From positions 62,001-126,000 of the forward strand of contig NZ_BMEB01000002.1 in NCBI RefSeq assembly GCF_014636275.1: a stretch of DNA of 64,000 bases. The letters run 5' to 3'. Positions within the stretch are counted from its first letter, which is position 1. Each line of letters opens with the position of its first letter. Positions 42,151 to 51,014 of the stretch are shown here, one piece after another. A program made the position numbers and the translations under genes. The notes below the pieces were generated by a model that made no database searches, had not been told where the DNA came from, and worked only from the letters and a program-made list of their open reading frames with translations. Source of the DNA: Cellulomonas carbonis. GTDB taxonomy: Bacteria > Actinomycetota > Actinomycetes > Actinomycetales > Cellulomonadaceae.

Positions 42151-42861
42151 ATGAGCGAGCAGGAACGCATCCTCGTCGACATGGCCGTCGCCGCCGGCCC
42201 CGACGCGGTCTGGGACGCCCTGCGGCGCCCCGAGCAGATCCACCGCTGGTTCGGCTGGGACGCCGAGGGTCTCGCGGACGAGATCCGGTTCATCTTCGAC
42301 GAGCACGCGACCGCGGACGACGAGCGGCGGACGCTGACCTTCGCCGACGGCGACCGCATCGAGGTGCACCCGGGCGAGCCGACGCACCTGCGCGTGCTGC
42401 GCGCCGGGCACCCCGCGGACTGGGACGGTGCGAGCGACCCCGTCGACGAGGGCTGGATCACCTTCACGCAGCAGCTGCGCTTCCTGCTCGAGCGGCACGC
42501 GGACGAGGACCGCCGCACGGTCTCGGTACACGGCGTCGACCTGGGCAACGACGGCGACCCGCTGCTGACGCGCCTCGGTCTGCGCGACCTCGGCGACGAC
42601 GCGGTCGGCACCCGGTACTCGGTGCAGCGCCCCGACGGGACGTCGTTCTCGGGCGAGGTGTTCTTCCAGACGGACCTCCAGCTGGGGCTCACGGTCGAGG
42701 AGGAGGGCGACGCGCTGCTCGTCGTCGCCCGGACGCCCCCGGCGAGCGCCCCGCCGCACGGCACCGCGATGTTCGTGCTCAGCCTGTTCGGCGCCGACGA
42801 CGCGCGGGTGGCCGCGGCCGCGGAGCGCTGGACGGCGTGGTGGGGCACCGGCGCCCGGTGA
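42151..42861 (+). CDS. SRPBCC (START-like/AHSA1) domain protein
   Basis: A 236-residue protein whose N-terminal half is an AHSA1-type SRPBCC domain (ILVDMAVAAGPDAVWDALRRPEQIHRWFGWD, with GWITFTQQLRFLLERHA closing it). The C-terminal half looks like a second, diverged ligand-binding domain (GTRYSVQRPDGTSFSGEVFFQTDLQLGLTV). The ATG at 42151 has GGGAGG at good spacing; an in-frame ATG at 42121 is less likely. A -10 TACGCT at 42066-42071 gives a short leader. Ligand unknown. Confidence 0.85.
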   Translation: MSEQERILVDMAVAAGPDAVWDALRRPEQIHRWFGWDAEGLADEIRFIFDEHATADDERRTLTFADGDRIEVHPGEPTHLRVLRAGHPADWDGASDPVDEGWITFTQQLRFLLERHADEDRRTVSVHGVDLGNDGDPLLTRLGLRDLGDDAVGTRYSVQRPDGTSFSGEVFFQTDLQLGLTVEEEGDALLVVARTPPASAPPHGTAMFVLSLFGADDARVAAAAERWTAWWGTGAR

Positions 42862-42891
42862 GCTGACGCGACGCACGTACAGGGGGGCCAC

Positions 42892-44970
42892 GTGGACGAC
42901 GACGACGCGCCGGGGACCGGCTCGCGCGAGGTCCTCGAGCTCGTGGGGCGCGCGGTGCTCGCGGACACCGAGCCCTGGGTCGTCCTGCGCGCGGTCCGGG
43001 ACGACCGCGACGAGGTCGTCGACCTCGAGTACGTGCACGCCAACGCGGCGGCGCAGCGCGCCGTCTCCCGCGGGCGGCTCGTGGGGCGCGGGATGCTCGA
43101 CGTGGTCCCCGAGATCCGCCACACGACCTTCCCGGGGTTCCGCCAGGCCGTCCTGGACCAGGTCGGCTACGAGGTCGTCACGCCGCGCGTGCAGATCGAC
43201 GAGGCGTACGCGATGAACTCGGGCTGGACCGCCGTGCAGGTGCGACCGGCCGGCGAGCACCTCGTGATCGGCTGGCGCGTGCTGCCCGACGGCGTGGCGG
43301 AGACCCAGAGCGAGGCGCGGCTCGAGGCGCTCCTGGAGAACTCCGACGAGGTCATCGCGGTGTTCGACGCCGCGGGCGGCCTCATGTACGCAAGCGCGTC
43401 GCGGGACCGCGTGCTCGGCCCCTCGGACGTCCCGCCGACGATCCAGGCGCGTCTCGCCCACCACGTCCACCCCGACGACCTTGGCCCGCTGCTCACAGCG
43501 TGGAAGCGCGTCCACGACCTGGGCGAGCGCGTGACCGTCGAGGTCCGCTACCGGCACGCCGACGGCCGCTGGCTGTGGGTGCGCGCGACGGGCGCGAACC
43601 ACCTCGACGACGTCCTCGTCCGCGGGATCGTCATCAACCTCCGCGACGTCACCGCGGAGCACGAGGCGACCGAGCGGCTCCGCACCCAGGCGCTCGAGGA
43701 CGCGCTCACCGGGCTGCCGAACCGCCGCTCCGTCGACGCCGAGCTCGCGCGGGCCCTGGCCCGGACCGAGCGGGAGGACGCCCTCGTCGGAGTCGTGCTG
43801 TGCGACGTCGACGCGTTCAAGACCGTCAACGACGCGTTCGGCCACCCCGCCGGCGACGCGCTCCTCGCGCAGGTCGCCGAGCGCCTGCGCGCCTGCGTCC
43901 GTCCCGCGGACGTGGTCGGCCGACTCGGTGGTGACGAGTTCGTCGTCGTGTGCGAGGACCTGGCCGACGCGGCGGGCCTCGAGACCGTCACGAGCCGCAT
44001 GCGCGCGGCCCTGCGGGGGACGTACGAGGTCGCGGGGCGCGAGCTCGAGATGACGTTCACGATCGGCGCGAGCGCGGGGCGGCACCCGGCCACCGGCACG
44101 CGGCTGCTGAGCGAGGCGGACACCGCTCTGTACGACGCCAAGCGCGCGGGCCGCGACCGCGGGCAGGTCTTCGACGCCGCCGTGCACCTTCGCCACTCGC
44201 GCCGGGTCACGCTCGAGCGCGACCTGCGCGCGGCGCTGCACGACGGCGGCCTGCGCGTGCACTTCCAGCCGAAGGTCGTCCTCGGCAGCGACCTGGCGGT
44301 CGCGGCGGAGGCGCTCGTACGGTGGGAGCACCCGCAGGAGGGCCTGCTCGCCCCCGCGGCGTTCCTGCCCGTCGCCGAGGAGTCGGCGCTCGTCGTCGCG
44401 CTCGACGCCTGGGTCTTCGAGGCCGCCCTCACCGCGGCGGCCGCGTGGCGCCTCGACGGGAGGCCGACCGCGTCCGGCCTGCCGGCCGTCAACGTCAACG
44501 TCTCGGGGCGACACCTGACCCACCCGGACCTGCTGGCCCACCTCGACCGGGCGCTCGAGGTCAGCGGGATCGACCCCGCGCGCGTCGAGCTCGAGGTCAC
44601 CGAGACCGTGCTGCTGCGCGACCTCGACGACGTGCGGGCGATCCTGCTCGACGTCCGCGAGCGCGGCGTGCGGATCGCGCTCGACGACTTCGGGACCGGC
44701 TACTCGTCGCTCACGTGGCTCCAGCGCCTGCCCGTGGACACGGTCAAGCTCGACCGGAGCTTCGTCGGCGACCTGCTGTCACCCGGGCGCAGCCCCGCGC
44801 TCGACATCCTCGGCAGCGTCACCGACCTCGCGCACGCCCTCGGCAAGCAGGTCGTCGCGGAGGGCGTCGAGACCCGGGCCCAGCGGGACCACCTCGTCGC
44901 CCTCGGGTGCGACTTCGGTCAGGGCTACCTCTTCGGCCGGCCACAGCCGGCGAGCCCGTTCGACCGCTGA
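42892..44970 (+). CDS. PAS-GGDEF-EAL cyclic-di-GMP turnover protein
   Basis: A 692-residue protein with two PAS-like sensor regions (about 15-145 and 148-260), a GGDEF domain (about 270-430) and an EAL domain (about 440-690). The cyclase is probably active: CDVDAFKTVNDAFGHPAGD and intact RLGGDEFVVV, with an RxxD product-inhibition site (RPAD) five residues upstream. The EAL domain also keeps its catalytic set (AAEALVRWEHP, NVNVSGRHL, LEVTETVLL, ALDDFGTGYSSL, VKLDRSF, VVAEGVET). GTG start with an AGGGGGG ribosome binding site. Direction of turnover is likely set by the sensors. Confidence 0.94.
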   Translation: MDDDDAPGTGSREVLELVGRAVLADTEPWVVLRAVRDDRDEVVDLEYVHANAAAQRAVSRGRLVGRGMLDVVPEIRHTTFPGFRQAVLDQVGYEVVTPRVQIDEAYAMNSGWTAVQVRPAGEHLVIGWRVLPDGVAETQSEARLEALLENSDEVIAVFDAAGGLMYASASRDRVLGPSDVPPTIQARLAHHVHPDDLGPLLTAWKRVHDLGERVTVEVRYRHADGRWLWVRATGANHLDDVLVRGIVINLRDVTAEHEATERLRTQALEDALTGLPNRRSVDAELARALARTEREDALVGVVLCDVDAFKTVNDAFGHPAGDALLAQVAERLRACVRPADVVGRLGGDEFVVVCEDLADAAGLETVTSRMRAALRGTYEVAGRELEMTFTIGASAGRHPATGTRLLSEADTALYDAKRAGRDRGQVFDAAVHLRHSRRVTLERDLRAALHDGGLRVHFQPKVVLGSDLAVAAEALVRWEHPQEGLLAPAAFLPVAEESALVVALDAWVFEAALTAAAAWRLDGRPTASGLPAVNVNVSGRHLTHPDLLAHLDRALEVSGIDPARVELEVTETVLLRDLDDVRAILLDVRERGVRIALDDFGTGYSSLTWLQRLPVDTVKLDRSFVGDLLSPGRSPALDILGSVTDLAHALGKQVVAEGVETRAQRDHLVALGCDFGQGYLFGRPQPASPFDR

Positions 44971-45027
44971 GCGACAGGTGGCGCCCCGCGCCGGGGTGAC
45001 CGCCCGGCTGCCGGGGCGGGCCGGCCG

Positions 45028-46329
45028 TCAGGCGTCGTCGTCGGCCGGGTCCGGCGCCTCGACGTGCAGGCCGAAGACCGCCTCGAGGCCCTCGCGGTAC
45101 GCGTCGTGGCGGCCCAGGCGTGCGTGCTCGCGCGCACGCACGGCCGGCGTGTGGAGCACGGACGCGGCGAAGCGGCGCAGCGACCGCTCGACGCGGTCGG
45201 CGACGTCGGGCTCGAGTCCCGCACGCGCGCGCCCGACCTCCGCCTCGAGGGCCTGCCCGACGTGCCGGCGCAGCGCGACGACCGCGGGCACGAGCTGCTG
45301 CTCGGCGAGCGTGGCCTCGAACGCGGCGGCGTGCTCGTCGACGATCTTGCGTCCCGCCATGACCTCGTCCGCGAGCGCGTGCGGGGCGTGCTGCTGCACG
45401 GTCACGAGGTCGACGAGCCGGACGCCGGGCACCGAGCGGACGGCCGGGTCGACGTCGTGCGTGAGGGCGAGGTCGACGAGGACGGTCGGGCGTGCGACGC
45501 CGTCGTGCGCGGCGGAGCGCTGCCGCGCGTCGGCGACCACGCGCGCGTCGACGACCGGGCCGAGCGCGCCGCTGCACGAGACGACGAGGTCCGCGTGCGC
45601 GAGGGCGTGCTCGAGGCCTCCCGCGGGGACGGCCTGGAGCCCGCGGTCCGCGGCGAACGCGGCGGCCCGCCCCGACGGCGAGTACACCGAGACGTCCGTC
45701 ACGCCGCGGGCCCGCAGCGCGGTGAGGCTCGCACCCGCGTACGAGCCGGTGCCGATGAGCAGGACGGACGACGACGCCAGGTCGAGCTGCTCGGCGACGA
45801 GGTCGAGCGCGACGCCGACGACGGACCGTCCGGTGCCGCCGAGCGCGGTGCGGGAGCCGACGGCGCGGGATGCGCGCGACGCGTGCTGGAAGAGCCGCTC
45901 GAGCGCGGACGACGTCGTCCCGCCCGCGCGTGCGGTCTGCAGGGCCCTGCGGACCTGACCCGACACCTCGCGCTCGCCGACGACCATCGAGTCCAGGCCC
46001 GCGGCGACCGAGAACAGGTGCGTCGCGACGGCGGCGCCCACGGCCGGCTGGAGCGACGACGTCACGGCCCGCGCCTCGAGCCCCGAGCTGCGCGCGACGA
46101 CGGCGCACACCTCGTCGACGGCCCGCCGCACCGCGGCCTCGTCGTCGGCGGGGACGGCCGCGTCGAGGTACACCTCGAACCGGTTGCAGGTCGCGAGGAC
46201 CACGCACCCGGTGATGTCGGGGCTGTCGGCCACGACGCTCGTCGCCACGGAACGCGACCCGGAGCTCAGCTGCTCCAGGACGTCGAGGTCGAGGTCGCGA
46301 TGACTCGCCGAGAGGCTCAGGAGGACCAC
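45028..46329 (-). CDS. hemA: Glutamyl-tRNA reductase
   Basis: A 433-residue cytosolic enzyme for the first step of C5-pathway tetrapyrrole synthesis, reducing Glu-tRNA to glutamate-1-semialdehyde. The catalytic Cys48 lies in [10 protein letters not shown]. The NADPH domain has [24 protein letters not shown] and the conserved [11 protein letters not shown] and [15 protein letters not shown] segments. A C-terminal dimerisation helix completes it. GTG start; divergent from hemE across 48 bases, so the two promoters may be co-regulated. The semialdehyde is used by HemL at the far end of the locus. Confidence 0.96.
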   Translation of the reverse strand: MVLLSLSASHRDLDLDVLEQLSSGSRSVATSVVADSPDITGCVVLATCNRFEVYLDAAVPADDEAAVRRAVDEVCAVVARSSGLEARAVTSSLQPAVGAAVATHLFSVAAGLDSMVVGEREVSGQVRRALQTARAGGTTSSALERLFQHASRASRAVGSRTALGGTGRSVVGVALDLVAEQLDLASSSVLLIGTGSYAGASLTALRARGVTDVSVYSPSGRAAAFAADRGLQAVPAGGLEHALAHADLVVSCSGALGPVVDARVVADARQRSAAHDGVARPTVLVDLALTHDVDPAVRSVPGVRLVDLVTVQQHAPHALADEVMAGRKIVDEHAAAFEATLAEQQLVPAVVALRRHVGQALEAEVGRARAGLEPDVADRVERSLRRFAASVLHTPAVRAREHARLGRHDAYREGLEAVFGLHVEAPDPADDDA

Positions 46330-46359
46330 AAGGCCTTCGATTCAACCAGTCGTCGGAAT

Positions 46360-46372
46360 GATTGGCACAATC
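46360..46372. promoter_or_regulatory. Palindrome over the hemE -10 in the hemA-hemE gap
   Basis: GATTGGCACAATC has 5-base arms (GATTG/CAATC) around GCA. It contains the hemE -10 CACAAT (46366-46371), which ends six bases before the GTG at 46378, a leaderless configuration. A repressor here would block hemE and affect hemA, whose minus-strand -35-like TTGTGC lies in the same palindrome. Confidence 0.5.
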
Positions 46373-46377
46373 GCAGC

Positions 46378-47451
46378 GTGAATCTGCCCAGCAATCATCC
46401 CATGATCGACGGCCGGACGGCGCAATCCCCCCTCGTCCGCGCATTTGCGGGGCATCGTCCGGCGGACCCGTCGACCCGGCCCGTGTGGTTCATGCGCCAG
46501 GCCGGCCGGTCCCTGCCCGAGTACCGCGCGACCCGCGCGGGCGTCGCGATGCTCGACGCGTGCCTGACCCCCGAGCTCGCGAGCGAGATCACGCTCCAGC
46601 CCGTGCGCCGGCACGGCGTCGACGCGGGGATCCTCTTCAGCGACATCGTCGTGCCGCTGCGCCTCGCGGGCGTCGCGGTCGAGATCGTGCCGGGCCGCGG
46701 GCCCGTCTTCGACCACCCCGTGCGCACCGCGGCCGACGTCGCCGCGCTCCCGCCGCTCGACCCGGGCGCGCTCGCCCCCGTCGAGGAGGCCGTGCGGCTC
46801 ACGGTCGCCGAGCTCGGCAGCACGCCGCTGCTCGGCTTCGCGGGCGCCCCGTTCACCCTCGCGTCGTACCTCGTCGAGGGCGGCCCTTCCAAGGACCAGC
46901 TCGCGGCGCGGACGCTCATGCACGCCGACCCCGCGACGTGGCGCGCGCTCATGGACTGGTGCGCCGACGTCACGGGCGCCTTCCTCCGCGCGCAGGTCCT
47001 GGCCGGCACGAGCGCCGTCCAGCTCTTCGACTCGTGGGCGGGCGCGCTGTCGCTCGCCGACTACACCGCGCACGCCGCACCCGCGTCGCGCCGTGCGCTG
47101 TCGCACGTGGCGGACCTCGGCGTCCCGGTCGTGCACTTCGGCACGGGGACGGGCGAGCTCCTCGGGGCGATGCGCGAGGTCGGGGCCGACGTCGTGGGCG
47201 TCGACCACCGCCTGCCGCTCGACGAGGCGAACCGCCGCCTCGGCGGCACCACCGTGCTCCAGGGCAACGTCGACCCCGCGTACCTGGCCGCGCCGTGGGA
47301 GGTCCTCGCGGCCCACGTCCGCGACGTCGTCGAGCGCGGCGGCAGCGCCCCCGCGCACGTGCTCAACCTCGGTCACGGCGTCCCGCCGACCACCGACCCC
47401 GACGTGCTCACGCGGGTCGTCGCGCTCGCCCACGGGCACGAGCCGGCCTGA
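46378..47451 (+). CDS. hemE: Uroporphyrinogen III decarboxylase
   Basis: A 357-residue TIM-barrel enzyme converting uroporphyrinogen III to coproporphyrinogen III. The N-terminal signature [19 protein letters not shown] contains the substrate-binding Arg residues. [10 protein letters not shown] carries the catalytic Asp. [27 protein letters not shown] and [15 protein letters not shown] are further conserved blocks. The GTG at 46378 is set by the leaderless -10. Followed after 49 bases by the coproporphyrinogen oxidase gene. Confidence 0.96.
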   Translation: MNLPSNHPMIDGRTAQSPLVRAFAGHRPADPSTRPVWFMRQAGRSLPEYRATRAGVAMLDACLTPELASEITLQPVRRHGVDAGILFSDIVVPLRLAGVAVEIVPGRGPVFDHPVRTAADVAALPPLDPGALAPVEEAVRLTVAELGSTPLLGFAGAPFTLASYLVEGGPSKDQLAARTLMHADPATWRALMDWCADVTGAFLRAQVLAGTSAVQLFDSWAGALSLADYTAHAAPASRRALSHVADLGVPVVHFGTGTGELLGAMREVGADVVGVDHRLPLDEANRRLGGTTVLQGNVDPAYLAAPWEVLAAHVRDVVERGGSAPAHVLNLGHGVPPTTDPDVLTRVVALAHGHEPA

Positions 47452-47500
47452 TGCGGGACCGGGCGCGCGAGCCGGCCCACGCGGCGGACGGGCCGCGCGC

Positions 47501-48877
47501 GTGAGTGCGGGGCGCGTCGTCGTCGTCGGGGCGGGGGTCGCCGGGCTCGTCGCGGCGCGCGACCTCGCCGCCGGGGGGCGTGACGTGACGGTGCTCGAGG
47601 CGTCGCCCGGCGCGGGCGGGTGCGTCGCGCCCCTGACCGTGGACGGTCTGCGCGTCGACGCGGGGGCCGAGTCCTTCGCGACGCGCTCACCTGCGGTGAC
47701 GGACCTGCTGACCGAGCTCGGCCTCGCCGACGACGTCGTGCTGCCGGTCGCCTCGGGCGCGTGGCTGCAGACGCACCGCGGAGCCGTGCCGCTGCCGCGA
47801 GCGGGCATGCTCGGCATCCCCGGCTCGCCGTGGGCGGCGGACGTGCGCGCCGTCGTCGGGGTCGCGGGCGCGCTGCGCGCGTCGGCCGACCGGCTCCTGC
47901 CCGCGCGCGTCGGGCACGACGCCGGGAGCCTCGGCCGCCTCGTGCGCGTCCGGCAGGGCCGTCGCGTGCTCGACCGTCTCGTGACCCCCGTCGTCGCGGG
48001 CGTGCACGCCGCGCACCCGGACGAGGCGGACCTCGACGCGGTGCTGCCCGGCGTGCGGGACCGGCTCGCGCGCCACGGGTCGCTCGGTGCGGCGGTCGCG
48101 GCGATGCGCGCGGCGGCCCCCGCGGGCTCGGCGGTCGCGGGTCTGCGGGGCGGGATGCACCGCCTCGTCGCGGCGCTGGTCGAGGACCTGACGCGGCGCG
48201 GCGTCGACGTCCGCAGCGGCACCGCGGTCACGCGCGTCGAGCGCTCGGGTGCGGCGTGGCGGCTCGTCACGGCGGACGGGTCGCCGCTCGCGGCCGACGA
48301 CGTCGTGGTCGCCGTCCCTGGTCCGGTCGCACTGGGCCTGCTGGCCGACGTCGTGCCCGCGGCCGCGACGCTCGACCGCCCCGCCGACACGGGCGTCGTC
48401 CTCGTCACGATGGCGCTCGACGCGCCGGCGCTCGACGCGGCGCCGCGCGGCACGGGGCTGCTCGTCGCGCCCGGCGCCCCGGGCGTGCGGGCCAAGGCGC
48501 TCACGCACGCGACCGCGAAGTGGCCGTGGCTCGCCGAGGCCGCCGGTCCGGGCCGGCACGTCGTGCGCCTCTCGTACGGCGGGCCGGGCCACGCGCGCGT
48601 GCCCGCCGACGACGAGCTGTTCGACGCCGCGCTCGCCGACGCCGCGCACCTGCTGGGCGTGCCGCTGCGGCCCGGGCAGGTGCTCGACCGGGTCCGCACG
48701 CCCTGGCCCGCGGGCCTGCCGCAGGTCCGGCCCGGCCACCGTGAGCGCGTGTCGGCCGTGCGGGACGCCCTCGAGCGCGAGCGCGGGCTGCACGCCGTGG
48801 GCGCGTGGCTCGCGGGCACCGGGCTCGTCTCGGTCGTGGCGGACGCACGGGCGGTCGCGGCGCGGCTCGCGGCCTGA
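47501..48877 (+). CDS. hemY: Coproporphyrinogen III oxidase (HemY/CgoX type)
   Basis: A 458-residue FAD flavoprotein. The dinucleotide-binding motif VVVVGAGVAGLVAARDLAAGGRDVTVLEA is at the N-terminus, followed by GGCVAPLTVDGLRVDAGAESF, the family GGMHRLVAALV segment and a C-terminal FAD closure (LHAVGAWLAGTGLVSVVADAR). In actinobacteria with HemQ this enzyme oxidises coproporphyrinogen III to coproporphyrin III. It lies between hemE and hemQ, matching that pathway. GTG start with a weak ribosome binding site. Confidence 0.93.
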   Translation: MSAGRVVVVGAGVAGLVAARDLAAGGRDVTVLEASPGAGGCVAPLTVDGLRVDAGAESFATRSPAVTDLLTELGLADDVVLPVASGAWLQTHRGAVPLPRAGMLGIPGSPWAADVRAVVGVAGALRASADRLLPARVGHDAGSLGRLVRVRQGRRVLDRLVTPVVAGVHAAHPDEADLDAVLPGVRDRLARHGSLGAAVAAMRAAAPAGSAVAGLRGGMHRLVAALVEDLTRRGVDVRSGTAVTRVERSGAAWRLVTADGSPLAADDVVVAVPGPVALGLLADVVPAAATLDRPADTGVVLVTMALDAPALDAAPRGTGLLVAPGAPGVRAKALTHATAKWPWLAEAAGPGRHVVRLSYGGPGHARVPADDELFDAALADAAHLLGVPLRPGQVLDRVRTPWPAGLPQVRPGHRERVSAVRDALERERGLHAVGAWLAGTGLVSVVADARAVAARLAA

Positions 48878-48881
48878 CCGG

Positions 48882-48895
48882 GTGACGCGCGTCAC
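48882..48895. promoter_or_regulatory. CRP/GlxR-like palindrome after hemY
   Basis: A perfect 14-base palindrome GTGACGCGCGTCAC, matching the GTGA-N6-TCAC core of CRP/GlxR sites, lies four bases after the hemY stop and about 190 bases upstream of hemQ. It could also act as a short hairpin. Confidence 0.35.
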
Positions 48896-48982
48896 GAATT
48901 CCGCAGCGGTGCGGCGCGTGAACGGATCCCTGGACGTCCCGCCGCATTTCTGCGAGCGTGGCCGAACATGGCCCTCGTGCAT

Positions 48983-49021
48983 TTCTGACACCTCGTCAGA
49001 ACGATCTGACAGCCCGTCAGG
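48983..49021. promoter_or_regulatory. Tandem operators upstream of hemQ
   Basis: TTCTGAC-N5-GTCAGAA (48983-49001, perfect 7-base arms) and TCTGAC-N5-GTCAGG (49005-49021) have centres 21 bases apart, two helical turns. The surrounding gap also repeats GCATTTCTG (48944 and 48979) and its near complement AGGAAATGC (49019-49027). This arrangement suggests cooperative binding of a dimeric regulator controlling the hemQ-hemL operon. Confidence 0.6.
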
Positions 49022-49080
49022 AAATGCGTGGCGACCTCCCGATTTCGCCATTGCGACGGCCCCGACGCACACTTGCGCCC

Positions 49081-49800
49081 ATGACCACCGGTGACGTTCG
49101 TCCCGCCCCCGACGCGCCCGAGGCGCCGTCCGGCGCAGCGGGCCCCTGGACCCTCTGGACCGTCCTCGCCCGACCCGCGGACGCCGCGGCCGGTGCCGCG
49201 TCGACCCCCGCGAGCGCACCCGCGCTGGCCGACGTCGTCGAGGACCCGAGCGACGGCGTCGTCGTCCGCGGCCTGTACGACGTGTCGGGCATGCGCGCGG
49301 GCGCGGACCTGCTCGTGTGGCTGCACGGCGACAGCGCCGAGGCCCTCCAGGCCGAGCAGCGCCGCCTGCGCCGCACGGCCGAGCTCAGCCCGCTCACGGT
49401 CGCGTGGGCCGCGATGGGCGTCCACCGGCCCGCCGAGTTCAGCGCCAACCACGGCCCCGCGTACATGGCGGGCCTCCCGCCGCGCACGTGGCTCACGGTC
49501 TACCCCTTCGTCCGGTCCTACGAGTGGTACCTGCTGCCGACCGACGAGCGCCGTGCGATGCTCGGCCAGCACGGCCGGATGGGGCGCGAGTTCCCGCAGG
49601 TGCTGTCCAACACCGTCGCCGCGTTCTCGCTCGGCGACTACGAGTGGATCCTCGGGCTCGAGGCCGACGAGCTGACCGACCTCGTCGACCTCATGCGTCA
49701 CCTGCGCGACACGGACGCCCGCCGTCACGTGCGCGAGGAGATCCCGTTCTACACCGGTCGTCGGATCGAGCCCGACGAGGTCGCGGAGGTGCTGCTGTGA
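49081..49800 (+). CDS. hemQ: Coproheme decarboxylase HemQ/ChdC
   Basis: A 239-residue chlorite-dismutase-family protein that makes heme b from coproheme. The conserved blocks are VVRGLYDVSGMRAGADLLVWLHGDS, TVYPFVRSYEWYLLPTDERRAMLGQHGRMGREFP (with the catalytic Tyr region), NTVAAFSLGDYEWILGLEADEL and REEIPFYTGRRI. The N-terminal 45 residues are Ala/Pro-rich and specific to this organism. ATG with a CACACT -10-like element seven bases upstream. Its stop overlaps hemH (GTGA). Confidence 0.95.
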   Translation: MTTGDVRPAPDAPEAPSGAAGPWTLWTVLARPADAAAGAASTPASAPALADVVEDPSDGVVVRGLYDVSGMRAGADLLVWLHGDSAEALQAEQRRLRRTAELSPLTVAWAAMGVHRPAEFSANHGPAYMAGLPPRTWLTVYPFVRSYEWYLLPTDERRAMLGQHGRMGREFPQVLSNTVAAFSLGDYEWILGLEADELTDLVDLMRHLRDTDARRHVREEIPFYTGRRIEPDEVAEVLL

Positions 49801-51014
49801 GCGAGACGACCGAGGTCCGTCCCGAGACCCTGCCCGAGCGCGACCCGCAGCCGCCCGTCGCGTACGACGCGGTGCTGCTCGTCGGGTTCGGCGGGCCCGA
49901 GGGCCAGGACGACGTCATCCCGTACCTGCGCAACGTCACGCGGGGCCGCGGCATCCCCGACGAGCGCCTCGAGGAGGTCGCGCACCACTACCGCCACTTC
50001 GGCGGCGTGAGCCCGATCAACGACCAGAACCGCGCGCTGCGCGCGGCGATGACGGCGGAGCTCGAGGCCCGCGGCCTCGACCTGCCCGTGTACTGGGGCA
50101 ACCGGAACTGGGACCCCTACCTGCGCGACGCGCTGCGCGAGGCGCACGCGGCCGGCCACCGGCGCCTGCTCGCGGTCGTGACGAGCGCGTACTCGTCGTA
50201 CTCGTCGTGCCGCCAGTACCGCGAGGACCTCGCTGGCGCGCTCGAGGAGACCGGCCTCGCGGGCGAGATGACGATCGACAAGGTCCGCCAGTACTTCGAC
50301 CACCCCGGGTTCGTCACGCCGTTCGTCGACGCCGTGCGCGACGGCCTGGTTCGCGTGCGCGAGCGGCTCGGCGCCGACGCGGACCTCGCACGCGACGCGC
50401 ACGTGCTGTTCGCGACGCACTCGATCCCCACGTCGACGGCCGTGACCTCCGGTCCGCCGCAGGCCGAGATGGGCGCCGAGGGCACGTACGCCGCGCAGCA
50501 CCGCGCCGTGGCCGACGTCGTCATGGCGAGCGTCGGCGCGGCGGCCGACGTCGGCTCGGGACCGGCCGACGCGCAGCTGTCGAGCGTCCCGTGGAGCCTC
50601 GTCTACCAGTCGCGCTCGGGTGCGCCGTCGACGCCGTGGCTCGAGCCCGACATCAACGACGCCATCACCGAGCTCGCGGGCTCCGGGACCAGGGCCGTCG
50701 TGATCGTCCCCCTCGGCTTCGTGTCCGACCACATGGAGGTCATGTGGGACCTGGACGAGGAGGCGATGGAGACCGCGCGCGACGCCGGCGTCATCGCCGA
50801 GCGCGTCCCGACGCCGGGCGTGCACCCCGAGTTCGTGCGCGGCCTGATCGACCTCGTCGAGGAGCGCCTCGCGTCCGCGAGCCGCCCCGAGGGCGGCGAG
50901 CCCGCGCCGCGACCGGCGCTGACGCCGCTCGGCCCCTGGTACGACGTGTGCCGACCCGGCTGCTGCGCGAACCCCCGCGGACCTCGACCCGCCGTGGCGG
51001 GCCTCGCGCCGTGA
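49797..51014 (+). CDS. hemH: Coproporphyrin ferrochelatase
   Basis: A 405-residue enzyme inserting Fe2+ into coproporphyrin III. It begins DAVLLVGFGGPEG and contains YRHFGGVSPINDQNR, VVTSAYSSYSSCRQYRED, VLFATHSIP, SLVYQSRSGAPSTPWLEPDI and VVIVPLGFVSDHMEV. Cys138 plus three Cys in the C-terminal WYDVCRPGCC are placed like the [2Fe-2S] ligands of actinobacterial ferrochelatases. Overlaps hemQ and hemC by four bases each. Confidence 0.95.
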   Translation: MSETTEVRPETLPERDPQPPVAYDAVLLVGFGGPEGQDDVIPYLRNVTRGRGIPDERLEEVAHHYRHFGGVSPINDQNRALRAAMTAELEARGLDLPVYWGNRNWDPYLRDALREAHAAGHRRLLAVVTSAYSSYSSCRQYREDLAGALEETGLAGEMTIDKVRQYFDHPGFVTPFVDAVRDGLVRVRERLGADADLARDAHVLFATHSIPTSTAVTSGPPQAEMGAEGTYAAQHRAVADVVMASVGAAADVGSGPADAQLSSVPWSLVYQSRSGAPSTPWLEPDINDAITELAGSGTRAVVIVPLGFVSDHMEVMWDLDEEAMETARDAGVIAERVPTPGVHPEFVRGLIDLVEERLASASRPEGGEPAPRPALTPLGPWYDVCRPGCCANPRGPRPAVAGLAP

